Origin: Chlorobaculum parvum NCIB 8327
Lineage (GTDB): Bacteria; Bacteroidota; Chlorobiia; Chlorobiales; Chlorobiaceae
Reading direction: 5' to 3'
Length of the DNA stretch: 64,000 bases
Assembly: GCF_000020505.1 (NCBI RefSeq)
Contig: NC_011027.1
Location: forward strand, 480,001-544,000
Both the position numbers and the translations under genes were made by a program. Below the pieces are notes generated by a model that was not told the origin of the DNA, made no database searches, and worked only from the letters and a program-made list of their open reading frames with translations. This document shows, one piece after another, positions 26,634-35,358 of the stretch (its first letter is position 1; each line of letters begins with the position of its first letter).

Positions 26634-28148
26634 ATGCACAATGTATCCCTTAATGATCTTGCTCGATTAATAGACCAGGCAATTGACTCCGGAAATAAGG
26701 CTGCAATTCAGAAATCTATAGAGGTACTTGATGAAGTCTTAGAATGTGAGCTGAATGCCTTGGGTATTGCTCAAATTAATTATTATAAAGCTAATTGTTT
26801 TGCTGCTATCCGAAATATAAAAGGTACGGATAAGTTATGGGATTGGGATGATCTTGAAATGGAAAAAGAAATATATTTTCTTCGAATTGCAAAGAATTCT
26901 ATATCTGATATTCCTTTTGAGCAAGATGGCACTGATTTGCGTTTCAGGATATTGACAAATCTTGCGAATGCATTGAACCATATAGGTAGATTCGCTGAGG
27001 CAATTGCTTTGTGGGATGAGGTGTTGGGAGTATTGCCAAATTATTCGATGTCTATAGGAAATCGAGGTTTGGCATTGTACAGGTATGGGGCCTGCCTTTA
27101 TGATTCTGGCCATCGAAGTCTTTTCTTTAATGAGAGTTACCATCAAATAAAGCGTTCTCTTGAGATTGGCTTAGAGGAGCACGCGGTTGAGGGGATGAGA
27201 TGCTGGATGAACCACCTATTAGAAATTTATGATTGGGAAAGATTCCATTTTAAGCCTCAAGTAGAATCGCGCGGCAGATCAAAGCAAGAAAAGTTTTATC
27301 GTACGTGGTGTTTGAATAATAGGCTTTTTCTTAACCCTCTAAATGATTTATGGAAGGAAGATGTCGCTGCTAATGACATTCTAACATTTCCCTCCGTGAT
27401 GGTCAAATTGACAGATTTTCCTCATGGAACACCTCCTGAATTTTATGGTATATATAATCAACTGAAGCAGGAGTATGTCAGCGCTCGTTTCGTTTTGTTT
27501 GATGCAATTGATGATTCAAAAAAGCGTTTGCACTTTTCTGATAAAAAAGTGAAACTGTATGATATGCTTGATTATCGAGTATATCGGCTTTGGGTTGAAA
27601 AACTTAAAATGGCATTTCTTGGCGCACATGCAATTTTTGATAAAATAGCTTACTTGGTTAACTCTTACTGGGAATTGGGTTTAAATGTTAGACGGATAAA
27701 TTATAAGACATGTTGGTTTAGTGAGGGACGGGCTGATTTAGGTTTGGCAATGCCATTTAAATCTTCAAAAAACTGGGCATTGAGAGGATTGTATTGGGTA
27801 AGTAAAGAGTTTATTGGTGAGAAAGAGAAAAATAGTCCTCTTCAACCTGAAGCGTGGCATATCTCAGAAATTCGCAACCATATAGCACATAAATACTTAA
27901 AGGTTTATGATCATTATCTAGTTGATGCGAAGCAATTGCGAGTTCATAAGGGGCATGATTGGGAATATCCAATTAGTGATCGCGAATTGATTAGTCAAAC
28001 ATTAAATCTTTTAAAGTTGGTGCGAAATGCATTGATATATTTATCATTGGCAGCGCATAACGAGGAACAAAGAAAACGGGAAGAAGTTGATAAGGGTCTA
28101 ATAGGGGAATTTCAGCTTGTTGAGGTTGAAGATAAATATCGTATATAG
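26634..28148 (+). CDS. LA2681-type HEPN-domain protein (predicted RNase), AT-rich
   Basis: This 504-residue protein has an N-terminal TPR-like helical region (for example TNLANALNHIGRFAEAIALW near 105-125) and a C-terminal HEPN domain. The catalytic HEPN signature R-x4-H is present as RNHIAH, Arg414 and His419, in ISEIRNHIAHKYLKV. The overall pattern, including DAIDDSKKRLHFSDKKVKLYD, matches the LA2681-like HEPN family. HEPN proteins with intact R-x4-H are usually metal-independent RNases in toxin, abortive-infection or stress systems. Base composition is strongly AT-rich compared with both neighbours, pointing to transfer. No antitoxin or partner gene is adjacent. Confidence 0.82.
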   Translation: MHNVSLNDLARLIDQAIDSGNKAAIQKSIEVLDEVLECELNALGIAQINYYKANCFAAIRNIKGTDKLWDWDDLEMEKEIYFLRIAKNSISDIPFEQDGTDLRFRILTNLANALNHIGRFAEAIALWDEVLGVLPNYSMSIGNRGLALYRYGACLYDSGHRSLFFNESYHQIKRSLEIGLEEHAVEGMRCWMNHLLEIYDWERFHFKPQVESRGRSKQEKFYRTWCLNNRLFLNPLNDLWKEDVAANDILTFPSVMVKLTDFPHGTPPEFYGIYNQLKQEYVSARFVLFDAIDDSKKRLHFSDKKVKLYDMLDYRVYRLWVEKLKMAFLGAHAIFDKIAYLVNSYWELGLNVRRINYKTCWFSEGRADLGLAMPFKSSKNWALRGLYWVSKEFIGEKEKNSPLQPEAWHISEIRNHIAHKYLKVYDHYLVDAKQLRVHKGHDWEYPISDRELISQTLNLLKLVRNALIYLSLAAHNEEQRKREEVDKGLIGEFQLVEVEDKYRI

Positions 28149-28218
28149 GTACACAAAACTTGAAAAATAGCTGTACGACAAAAATAGAGATTTATTACTA
28201 TATCTTTCCCTCACCCCT

Positions 28219-29163
28219 CTATCCCGCCGCCTTGACCAATCTATCACGTATCGCTCGTCCAATGCCCTCCTCTGGCGGTAGCTCGCAATAAATCGTTCTT
28301 ATCCCTTCCGCATCGCAGGTTCTGAAAAAGCCGAACAGCACACGGGCGTATTCGTCCAGGTCGTGGCATTGGAGGGATTTTGTGGCTCCGGCTGGCGGAG
28401 TTGAGAGGCCGATCCAGGCAGCTTTTTGTTCAGTCGGCAGGCTTGATGGCGCGGTTTCGACGAGGATGATTTCGGCTTCGGGGCTGTAGTGGCGGTATTT
28501 CTGGCCAGGGCTTTTCGGGGCTTCTCCCTCCCGGCAGGTTGTCGCGACTTTTATATCCGGCACAATCTCTTGTAGTGCTTCGAGGCTGATGGCTCCGCTG
28601 CGGAGCAGGAGCGGTGGCTTGACGGAGCAGTCGACAATGGTCGATTCGAGGCCGATGGTGCTTGGCTCGCCGCGCAAGAGGCAGGCGATTTTGCCGCCGA
28701 GGTCGTGATAGACAGTTTTCCAGTCCGTCGGGCTTGGACGGCCTGAAACGTTGGCCGATGGCGCGGCGACCGGGTGCTTGCAGTGCCGCAGAAACTCCGC
28801 GGCTTGTGAGTGCGCCGGGCAGCGCACGCCGACGGTCGGCAATCCGGCGGAGACGATGTCGGGCACCGAGTCGCGTTTTTTCAGCACGATGGTCAGCGGC
28901 CCTGGGAAGTAGCGCTCGATGAGGCGCTGTGCAGCTTCGTTGATCTCTCTCGCCACTTCGCCAACTCGGTCGGGCGAGGCGACGTGCACGATGAGCGGAT
29001 TGTCCGATGGCCGTCCCTTAGCCCTGAAAATTCCGGCCACCGCGTCTGGATTGAACGCATCGGCTCCGAGGCCATAGACGGTTTCGGTCGGAAAGGCGAC
29101 CGTCTCGCCCCGGTTGAGGTGGCTTGCGGCCTCTTCGGGCTTGTCGGTCACGAGAGTCTGCAT
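28219..29163 (-). CDS. Threonylcarbamoyl-AMP synthase, Sua5 type
   Basis: The 314-residue protein makes threonylcarbamoyl-AMP from threonine, bicarbonate and ATP for the tRNA t6A37 modification. The TsaC/YrdC domain (about 1-200) shows FPTETVYGLGADA, FRAKGRPSDNPLIVH and APSANVSGRPSPT. A Ser/Pro linker (KSPGQKYRHYSPEAE) leads to the extra C-terminal Sua5 domain, which separates this long form from E. coli TsaC. It is downstream of the kinase-like gene by 16 bp on the same strand. Confidence 0.93.
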   Translation of the reverse strand: MQTLVTDKPEEAASHLNRGETVAFPTETVYGLGADAFNPDAVAGIFRAKGRPSDNPLIVHVASPDRVGEVAREINEAAQRLIERYFPGPLTIVLKKRDSVPDIVSAGLPTVGVRCPAHSQAAEFLRHCKHPVAAPSANVSGRPSPTDWKTVYHDLGGKIACLLRGEPSTIGLESTIVDCSVKPPLLLRSGAISLEALQEIVPDIKVATTCREGEAPKSPGQKYRHYSPEAEIILVETAPSSLPTEQKAAWIGLSTPPAGATKSLQCHDLDEYARVLFGFFRTCDAEGIRTIYCELPPEEGIGRAIRDRLVKAAG

Positions 29164-29179
29164 CGGTCGAAGGAGGCGG

Positions 29180-29860
29180 TCAGTGAACGAGTGCGTTCAT
29201 CGCTTCGGGGAAAAACCAGGTGTAGCAAAGCATTGCAGTGATTGCTCCGGCCATCGGCACGCTGAGATTGTCGTCAATCCTGAACTCGCCGATTTTCAGC
29301 ACCAGCGCTTCGGTGACGGTTCCGGCAACCGCCATGACAAGGCCAACCGGAAACAGCATTCCGGGAATGATGGTGACGATGGGGATGGCGCTCACAAAAA
29401 AAGCCAGACTTCCTTCAAGGCTTTTCTGCCCGAAATGGTGTCGTCCGAACTTTTTGCCTACCAGTGCGGCTACGGTATCGGAGACCGAGACCATCGCAAA
29501 TGCACCCACGGCAATCGTTTTCGGGAAAAAGAGGATCAGCAGGAACGCGGCCAGCGTGATCCAGGTCGCTCCGTTCAGATGCAGCCGCTCTTTGTTCAGC
29601 TCATGGTCGCGAAGCATGCTGTCGAAAGTTGCATGATACCAGGTCGAAATCGACGGGACGACATTCTTGAGCACATCGACGAGAAGAAATCCCGCTGTGA
29701 CGGGAGCGAGAATCAGGAGAGCCTGTTTTTTACCGATGTGCCAGTAAATCAGCGGAATCAGAAGCGAGGAAAGGTGAATGGCCTTGCGAGCGAATTCGTG
29801 CCTGAAATGCAATTTGTCAGGCTTTGTTTCGACCTTTGCGTTTTTAAACGATCGATTCAT
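29180..29860 (-). CDS. SEC59/DGK1/VTE5-family polyprenol or phytol kinase-like membrane protein
   Basis: This 226-residue membrane protein has about six helices. The family core is SVSDTVAALVGKKFGRHHFGQKSLEGS near 135-165, with the later IDDNLSVPMAGA. Members phosphorylate dolichol, diacylglycerol or phytol using CTP. In photosynthetic organisms the VTE5 branch recycles phytol released from chlorophyll. In a green sulfur bacterium with farnesol- and phytol-esterified pigments, an isoprenoid-alcohol kinase role is plausible, but this is inference from family and organism. It is divergent from the Ppx/GppA gene. Confidence 0.82.
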   Translation of the reverse strand: MNRSFKNAKVETKPDKLHFRHEFARKAIHLSSLLIPLIYWHIGKKQALLILAPVTAGFLLVDVLKNVVPSISTWYHATFDSMLRDHELNKERLHLNGATWITLAAFLLILFFPKTIAVGAFAMVSVSDTVAALVGKKFGRHHFGQKSLEGSLAFFVSAIPIVTIIPGMLFPVGLVMAVAGTVTEALVLKIGEFRIDDNLSVPMAGAITAMLCYTWFFPEAMNALVH

Positions 29861-30188
29861 CTCGCCAGAGTGGTTCAGGATGGTTTGTCATTCACAGTCG
29901 GGCACAAAGCATACGCAGGCTGAATATACACTGAAAATCCCGGATGATGAAAGATTGGTCGTTGCCCTTGGCCGGGGATGCGTTTTTCGGTTAAATCGCT
30001 TATTTTAACCCCCGACAGGGCATCTCTGAAAAGTGTCGTGAGCGCTTTGAGTGCAAGGCGGATGGAGCGCAGAACCCGGAGCGTACTTGAAGTGCGCGAG
30101 GATTTCGAGCACTAGCCAACGCAGCAATCGGAGCACGCAACAGGTTTTCAGAGACGTTCGACAGTATCTCGTTACCATTCTCAACAGC
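29861..30188. other. 328-bp divergent intergenic region with palindromic repeat element
   Basis: The region lies between the divergently transcribed kinase-like gene and the Ppx/GppA gene. Most of the right half is the 132-bp palindromic element at 30023-30154. The left half (29861-30005) is the likely promoter area of the minus-strand gene. I see no other gene. Confidence 0.6.
30023..30154. mobile_element. 132-bp imperfect palindrome with 10-bp terminal inverted repeats (MITE-like)
   Basis: The ends are tctctgaaaa (30023-30032) and ttttcagaga (30145-30154), exact inverted repeats. The exact centre holds gcgtacttgaagtgcgc (30081-30097), itself a short palindrome, so the whole unit can fold into one long imperfect hairpin. 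Reading frames cross it but show no protein-like character. It resembles short non-autonomous repeat elements. The family should have more copies elsewhere in the genome. Confidence 0.6.
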
Positions 30189-31742
30189 ATGTCAACAGAG
30201 AAACTAAGGGTAGCCGCCATCGACCTCGGCACCAACTCCTTTCACATGGTTATTGTCGAGGAGAGCGAGGCCAAAGGAATCGTCGAGATCGACCGGGTCA
30301 AGGATATGATCTGTATCGGCCGGGGCAGCATTTCGACCAAGAAGCTCGATAAGGGGGCGATGGAGGCCGGTGTGGCCGCGCTTCGGAACTTCCTGGTGCT
30401 GGCGACGCAGCACGAAGTGCCCGTTCGGAACATCATCGCTTTCGCCACCAGTGCCATTCGCGAGGCTGACAACCGGCAGGAGTTCATCGATATGGTTCGG
30501 CGTGAGACCGGGCTTGAGGTCAAGATCATCTCCGGCAAGGAGGAGGCGCAGTTCATCTATTACGGCGTGCGCAATGCCGTAACCTTGCGCGACAAGCCCG
30601 ATCTGCTGTTCGACATCGGCGGCGGTTCGGTGGAGTTCATCATTGCCGACAAAGGCAAAGCGCATCTGCTTGAAAGCCGCAAGATCGGCGTGGCGAGGAT
30701 GATGGAGCGGTTCCTGACCACCGATCCGGTCTCGGAGCACGAACGGAAGCTTTTGGAGCAGTTTTTTGCTTCCGAGATCTTCGATTCGGCTGAAAAAGCG
30801 CGCGAGCTTGGCGTGACCCGCGCGATTGCCTCTTCCGGCACTGCCGAGAACATCGCCCGCATGATTCGCGCGGGCAAGGATGCCGAGGGCGGGGATGCGC
30901 TGAACCAGACCGGCTTTACCCGGCAGGAGTTCGAGAATTTCTATAAATCGGTGATCTCGATGGACCGCGCTGCGCGTCGCAAGCTGACCGGTCTGGACGA
31001 GAAGCGGGTCGATCTGATTGTGCCCGGCCTGATTCTGATCAACGTCATTTTTCGGGAGTTCAACCTCAGGGAGGTGGTTATTTCCGATTCGGCGTTGCGC
31101 GAGGGGATGGTGGTGCACTACATCGCCTCCATGCGTGGGCGAAAGGGGAGTTGCCCGCTCGATATTCGCCGTCAGAGCGTTATCGAACTGGCCCATCGCT
31201 GCAACTGGCACGAGCCGCATTCGCGGCAGGTGGCGCGGCTGTCGCTGATGCTGTTCGACCAGCTCAAACCGTTGCACGGCCTCAAGCCGCACTACCGCGA
31301 GCTGCTCGAATACGCCGCGCTGCTGCACAATATCGGCGTATTTATCTCGATCTCAGCGCACCACAAGCACTCCCAGTATATCATCATGAACAGCGATCTC
31401 CGTGGCTTTGCGCCGACGGAGATCGATATTATCGGCAACGTCGCTCGCTACCACCGCAAGCAGCCGCCGACGGAAAAGCATCCGCTCTACAGCCAGCTCA
31501 AGCCTTCGCATCGCCGCGCAGTCGATGTGCTGTCGGGGATTTTGCGCGTGGCCAACGGGCTCGAACGCGGGCACCGGCAGAACGTGCAATCGATTACCAT
31601 GCGTGACGAGCCGAAGCGCATCGTCATCAACGCGCTGGCTCGCTATGAACCCGACATCGAGCTGTGGGCGGTGAGCGGCCACAAGGAGTGGCTCGAAGAG
31701 GTGCTTGGCAAGCCGATCGTGATCGAGGCTTCGCTGCAGTGA
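30189..31742 (+). CDS. Ppx/GppA-family exopolyphosphatase / pppGpp phosphatase
   Basis: The 517-residue protein from ATG 30189 (MSTEKLRVAAIDLGTNSFHMV) has the actin-like ASKHA fold: phosphate-1 loop AAIDLGTNSFHM, phosphate-2 loop DIGGGSVEFI, and a C-terminal HD-type helical domain (about 330-517; ELLEYAALLHNIGVFIS contains the HN variant of the HD site). Ppx hydrolyses polyphosphate, and GppA converts pppGpp to ppGpp. The two activities cannot be separated from sequence here. The longer frame upstream runs through the repeat element and was not used. The stop overlaps the next ATG (tgatg). Confidence 0.9.
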   Translation: MSTEKLRVAAIDLGTNSFHMVIVEESEAKGIVEIDRVKDMICIGRGSISTKKLDKGAMEAGVAALRNFLVLATQHEVPVRNIIAFATSAIREADNRQEFIDMVRRETGLEVKIISGKEEAQFIYYGVRNAVTLRDKPDLLFDIGGGSVEFIIADKGKAHLLESRKIGVARMMERFLTTDPVSEHERKLLEQFFASEIFDSAEKARELGVTRAIASSGTAENIARMIRAGKDAEGGDALNQTGFTRQEFENFYKSVISMDRAARRKLTGLDEKRVDLIVPGLILINVIFREFNLREVVISDSALREGMVVHYIASMRGRKGSCPLDIRRQSVIELAHRCNWHEPHSRQVARLSLMLFDQLKPLHGLKPHYRELLEYAALLHNIGVFISISAHHKHSQYIIMNSDLRGFAPTEIDIIGNVARYHRKQPPTEKHPLYSQLKPSHRRAVDVLSGILRVANGLERGHRQNVQSITMRDEPKRIVINALARYEPDIELWAVSGHKEWLEEVLGKPIVIEASLQ

Positions 31743-33562
31743 TGGCGCTGTACGATGAGCTTTCCAGACCGGGTTCGCTCTGGTTTGAATCCACCTGTCC
31801 GGACGCGCGCTACGGCGAATCCCTCCTTTTTACCGATCCGGTCGAAATCCTGACGCTCCATTCCGGTGATGACATCCGGGCCTGGTTTGAAAGCCTTGAG
31901 TCGCGGCTTGAAAAAGGGTATGCGCTGGCCGGATGGCTCGGTTACGAAGCGGGCTATCTGCTTGATTCGGCGCTTGACAGGTGCGCCTGGCCTGACGAGG
32001 GGCGGACGCTGCTCGGATGGTTCGGTGTCTATCGTGCTCCGAAGCGGATCGGCCGTGAGCAGATCGATGCAGCGGACGAGCAGGCGGCCGTGCGCAAGTG
32101 CGCGGTTTCCGGGTTCGGCTTCGAGTTTGACGAAGCTGAGTATTGCCAGCGCATCGACCGGCTCAAAGATGAAATTGCAGCGGGCAACGTCTATCAGGTC
32201 AACTTTACCGGGCGTTGCGGTTTCACGTTTGACGGCTCTCCGGAGGCGCTCTACGTTGCCATGAAGCGCCGCCAACCCTCGCCGTGGTCGGCCATGCTCA
32301 ACACCGGCGACCGGCTGGTGCTCTCCTTTTCGCCCGAGCTGTTTTTTGTTCGTGAGGGGCGCTTGATCGAAACCATGCCGATGAAGGGTACCGCGCCGAG
32401 AATGACAAGCGCTGAGGAGGATCGTGCCGCTCGTGAAGGGTTGGCGAAGTGCGAAAAGAACCGGGCGGAGAACCTGATGATTGTCGATCTTCTGCGCAAC
32501 GATCTTGGGCGCATCTGCGAGACCGGGTCGGTACAGGCATCCGACCTGTTCGAGACGCAGACCTATCCGACCCTGCACCAGATGGTTTCGACCATTCGTG
32601 GCGAGCTTCGCGACGAGACCCGCCTGCACGACCTGTTCCGGGCGCTGTTCCCCTGCGGTTCGGTGACCGGTGCGCCGAAAGTGCGGGCGATGAAGCTGAT
32701 CCGCGAGCTGGAACGCAGCCCGCGAGGCGTCTATACCGGCGCGGTCGGTTTCATGCTGCCGGGCGGGCGAACGGCCTTCAACGTGGCGATCCGAACTATC
32801 GAGCTACAGGGACGGCGCGGCGTGTATGGCACTGGCAGCGGTATCGTCTGGGACTCGGAGCCGCAGCAGGAGTTCCGGGAGTGTATGCTCAAGACCGAGA
32901 TTCTCTCCGGACTTGTTCCATCATCCCCTGGCATTTTCGAGACTATCCAGTGGAATGGATTCGACTATCTGCTGCTCGACGACCATCTCGACCGGCTTTT
33001 TGCATCGGCACAAGCGCTTGGGATCAAGGTTGACCAGAGTGCCGTGCTTGATGAGCTGGATGCAAAGGCGGAGGAGCTTCGGGCGCTTGGCGGTCGTCAC
33101 CGCGTCAGATTGACGCTTGGCCACAACGGCGACGTGCTGGTGGAATCGGAGCCATTTACGCTCGACTTGTCCGGCAACTCTGTCCGGGTGTGCATCGCCA
33201 GCGAACGGGTCGATTCCGCCGATTCGCTGCTTCATTACAAGACGACGGCCCGTAATCGCTACGATCAGGCGCTGATGCAGGCGATGGGCAAAGGATTTGG
33301 CGAGGTGCTGTTCCTGAACGAGCGTGGAGAGTTGACCGAAGGGGCCATCAGCAATGTGCTGCTTCGGATCGACGGTAGCTGGTTTACACCACCCGAATCA
33401 TCCGGGCTGCTCAACGGCGTGTTCCGGCGTTACCTCTTGCGCACTCGTCCCTGGATCAAAGAACGATCGCTTACCCTCGACGATCTTCGCCGTGCCGAGA
33501 TCGTGTTGATCTGCAATTCTCTGCGGGGGATGCGCCGTGCCGAGGTCGATATTTCCGAATGA
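31742..33562 (+). CDS. PabB-PabC fusion: aminodeoxychorismate synthase component I plus class-IV aminotransferase/lyase
   Basis: This is a 606-residue two-domain enzyme for p-aminobenzoate, a folate precursor. Residues about 1-390 are the chorismate-binding PabB domain (IAAGNVYQVNFTGR, ETMPMKGTAPR, LLRNDLGRICE, GSVTGAPKVRAM). Residues about 395-606 are a fold-type IV PLP domain like aminodeoxychorismate lyase, with the PLP lysine at Lys500 in HYKTTARNRYDQAL and ERGELTEGAISNVLL near the end. The start overlaps the Ppx stop by one base. The glutaminase PabA is not in the window; folP for the same pathway is at 39.7 kb. Confidence 0.9.
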   Translation: MALYDELSRPGSLWFESTCPDARYGESLLFTDPVEILTLHSGDDIRAWFESLESRLEKGYALAGWLGYEAGYLLDSALDRCAWPDEGRTLLGWFGVYRAPKRIGREQIDAADEQAAVRKCAVSGFGFEFDEAEYCQRIDRLKDEIAAGNVYQVNFTGRCGFTFDGSPEALYVAMKRRQPSPWSAMLNTGDRLVLSFSPELFFVREGRLIETMPMKGTAPRMTSAEEDRAAREGLAKCEKNRAENLMIVDLLRNDLGRICETGSVQASDLFETQTYPTLHQMVSTIRGELRDETRLHDLFRALFPCGSVTGAPKVRAMKLIRELERSPRGVYTGAVGFMLPGGRTAFNVAIRTIELQGRRGVYGTGSGIVWDSEPQQEFRECMLKTEILSGLVPSSPGIFETIQWNGFDYLLLDDHLDRLFASAQALGIKVDQSAVLDELDAKAEELRALGGRHRVRLTLGHNGDVLVESEPFTLDLSGNSVRVCIASERVDSADSLLHYKTTARNRYDQALMQAMGKGFGEVLFLNERGELTEGAISNVLLRIDGSWFTPPESSGLLNGVFRRYLLRTRPWIKERSLTLDDLRRAEIVLICNSLRGMRRAEVDISE

Positions 33563-33647
33563 TCGCTTCTCAGAGGTTGAAGCGCAACCAGCAGCGCCGT
33601 ATATTGATACCAGAAATCGTTTTAGCAACCGCTAACCTCCTCCAGCC

Positions 33648-34106
33648 ATGAGAGACCACACGCCGAATTTCAAAATGCTCGAACTTTCCGACGAGAGCAA
33701 GCGACTCATCAAAGATACGGTCACCCAGCTTTTGGAAAAGCTTTCCGGCGATGGTCAGCTTACTCCGGATGCGCGTCTTGAGTTCTGGGTCGAGATCCCC
33801 GGCGTGAAGCATCCCCGCGGGACCTTCCGGGGCGGCTGCCTCATGCCCGACAGCTATCTCTGTCTCTCAGACTGGTTCAAGGCTGGAACTCCGGCAATCG
33901 AAGCTGGTGAGGAGTATGCCGAGAAAGAGCATCCGCTCGACGAGGCTTGGGCTGACCTGCTTGACGAGTTGTACTACCAGATCGAAATTTTCACCTCGAT
34001 GGCCACAGCCAATCAGGGGATTACGATCGAACTCTGGGCTGGTACCCGGAATCGCCCTGAGTGCGAGTGGCTTTATGCCGTGGATAAAAAGATCGAGTTG
34101 CCGTAA
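33648..34106 (+). CDS. Conserved-looking hypothetical protein
   Basis: This is a 152-residue acidic, soluble protein with no signal peptide or membrane segment. I do not recognise its family. It has a helical N-terminus (LSDESKRLIKDTVTQLLEKL), a central mixed region (RLEFWVEIPGVKHPRGTFRGG), an acidic helical stretch rich in E/D/W/Y (EHPLDEAWADLLDELYYQIE), and a strand-rich end. Codon use matches the core genome. The ATG is preceded by a weak ribosome-binding region and it stands alone before a hairpin. Confidence 0.75.
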   Translation: MRDHTPNFKMLELSDESKRLIKDTVTQLLEKLSGDGQLTPDARLEFWVEIPGVKHPRGTFRGGCLMPDSYLCLSDWFKAGTPAIEAGEEYAEKEHPLDEAWADLLDELYYQIEIFTSMATANQGITIELWAGTRNRPECEWLYAVDKKIELP

Positions 34107-34158
34107 GAGAAAGAAGCGAACAAAAGAATGGAAAAGAGCGCTTGTTGCTCTTGACGGC

Positions 34159-34186
34159 AAGGGCGACCAGTTGGTCGCCCTTGATG
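34159..34186 (+). terminator. Hairpin between convergent genes
   Basis: The stem aagggcgacca/tggtcgccctt (34159-34169 and 34172-34182) has a perfect 11-bp pairing and a 2-base loop, with only a weak T-rich tail (gatgtttt). It lies between the unknown gene at 33648 and nth and may serve both strands. Confidence 0.6.
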
Positions 34187-34194
34187 TTTTGTGA

Positions 34195-34839
34195 CTACGA
34201 AAGCACTTTTTCAGGCCAGTCGCAAGCTTCGATGATTGGGCACTTGCTGCACTCCGGCTTCTTTGCCTTGCAGGTGTAGCGTCCGTGCAGGACGAGGTAG
34301 TGGTGGAAGTCGATCATTCTCGATTCGGGAATGATTTTGAGTAGCGCCTCTTCGGTCTGTTCCGGCTTCGAGGTTTTGCAGAGGCCGATGCGGTTCGAGA
34401 CGCGGTGCACGTGCGTATCGACCGGCATGGTCGGCACGCCGAATGCATTGCTCAGCACCACGTTGGCCGTCTTCCTTCCAACCCCCGGCAGGCTTTCCAG
34501 CGCTTCGCGTGAAGCCGGAACATCGCCGCCGAACTCATCGACAAGCCGCTGGCTCATAGCGAGAATATTTTTCGCCTTGTTGTTGTAGTAGTTGATCGGA
34601 CGGATGATGGTTTTGATGTCATCCACATCCATGCGGCTCATCGCTTCGGCGTCGGGTGCGGCTTTGAACAGTTCGACCGTGAGCTGGTTGACCTTTTTGT
34701 CGGTCGCCTGCGCGGCCATGATGGTGGCCACCAGAAGCTGGAACGGAGTTTCGTAGTCCAGCTCGCTTTTCGGGTTCGGCCAGACGGCCGTGAGCGCCTT
34801 GTCGATGAAGGCGATCTTTTCGGGGACGGTCATGCTCAT
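34195..34839 (-). CDS. nth: Endonuclease III (DNA glycosylase/AP lyase)
   Basis: Nth removes oxidised pyrimidines and cleaves the abasic site. The 214-residue protein has the helix-hairpin-helix LPGVGRKTAN with catalytic Lys123, the catalytic Asp141 in PVDTHVHRVSNR, and the C-terminal [4Fe-4S] motif C-x6-C-x2-C-x5-C (CKAKKPECSKCPIIEAC). It is last in a minus-strand run smc-HAD-nusB-nth with gaps of 2-15 bp. Confidence 0.96.
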   Translation of the reverse strand: MSMTVPEKIAFIDKALTAVWPNPKSELDYETPFQLLVATIMAAQATDKKVNQLTVELFKAAPDAEAMSRMDVDDIKTIIRPINYYNNKAKNILAMSQRLVDEFGGDVPASREALESLPGVGRKTANVVLSNAFGVPTMPVDTHVHRVSNRIGLCKTSKPEQTEEALLKIIPESRMIDFHHYLVLHGRYTCKAKKPECSKCPIIEACDWPEKVLS

Positions 34840-34854
34840 GGCTTTTGGCGCGCG

Positions 34855-35349
34855 TTAGCGGTTGCTTTCCGACTTCTGCATCTTCGACTCGGTGTGGTCG
34901 ATCAGGCCGCGTCCGCACTTCTGGATGCGTCCCTCGGCTTTCAGGTCGTTGAAAATGGCGTCGAGAATGCCATTGACAAACTTGCTGCTCTTTTCGGTGC
35001 TGTTGAACTTCTTGGCAATTTCAATCGCTTCGTTGATCGAAACCTTCGGCGGAATGTCTTCGCAGTAGAGGATTTCGGCAAGGGCCATGCGCAGGATGTT
35101 TTTGTCGATGATCGCAATGCGGTTCATGTCCCAGTTGAAGGTGTGCTTGGCTATATGTCGGTCGATCTCTTCGCGATGGTCGATGATGCTTTTCATCAGG
35201 TGGTTGAAGAACTTCATCGCGTTCGGGTCGTCTGCCATCTCCTTGGTCAGCAGCCAGTTGGTCGCCGAGTCGGTATCGACATCCCGGAGTTCAAGCGTGT
35301 AAAGCGCCTGAATGATTTTTTCTCTGAGCTGCCGTCGGTAGGTCTTCAT
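34855..35349 (-). CDS. nusB: Transcription antitermination factor NusB
   Basis: The 164-residue protein belongs to the NusB family of all-helical RNA-binding proteins that join the rRNA antitermination complex. Typical stretches are [17 protein letters not shown] at the start, and [46 protein letters not shown] (family core) in the middle, ending FVNGILDAI. The C-terminal 20 residues ([13 protein letters not shown]) are an extra polar tail. It lies 9 bp after the HAD gene and 15 bp before nth. Confidence 0.94.
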   Translation of the reverse strand: MKTYRRQLREKIIQALYTLELRDVDTDSATNWLLTKEMADDPNAMKFFNHLMKSIIDHREEIDRHIAKHTFNWDMNRIAIIDKNILRMALAEILYCEDIPPKVSINEAIEIAKKFNSTEKSSKFVNGILDAIFNDLKAEGRIQKCGRGLIDHTESKMQKSESNR

Positions 35350-35358
35350 GATGCGGAA

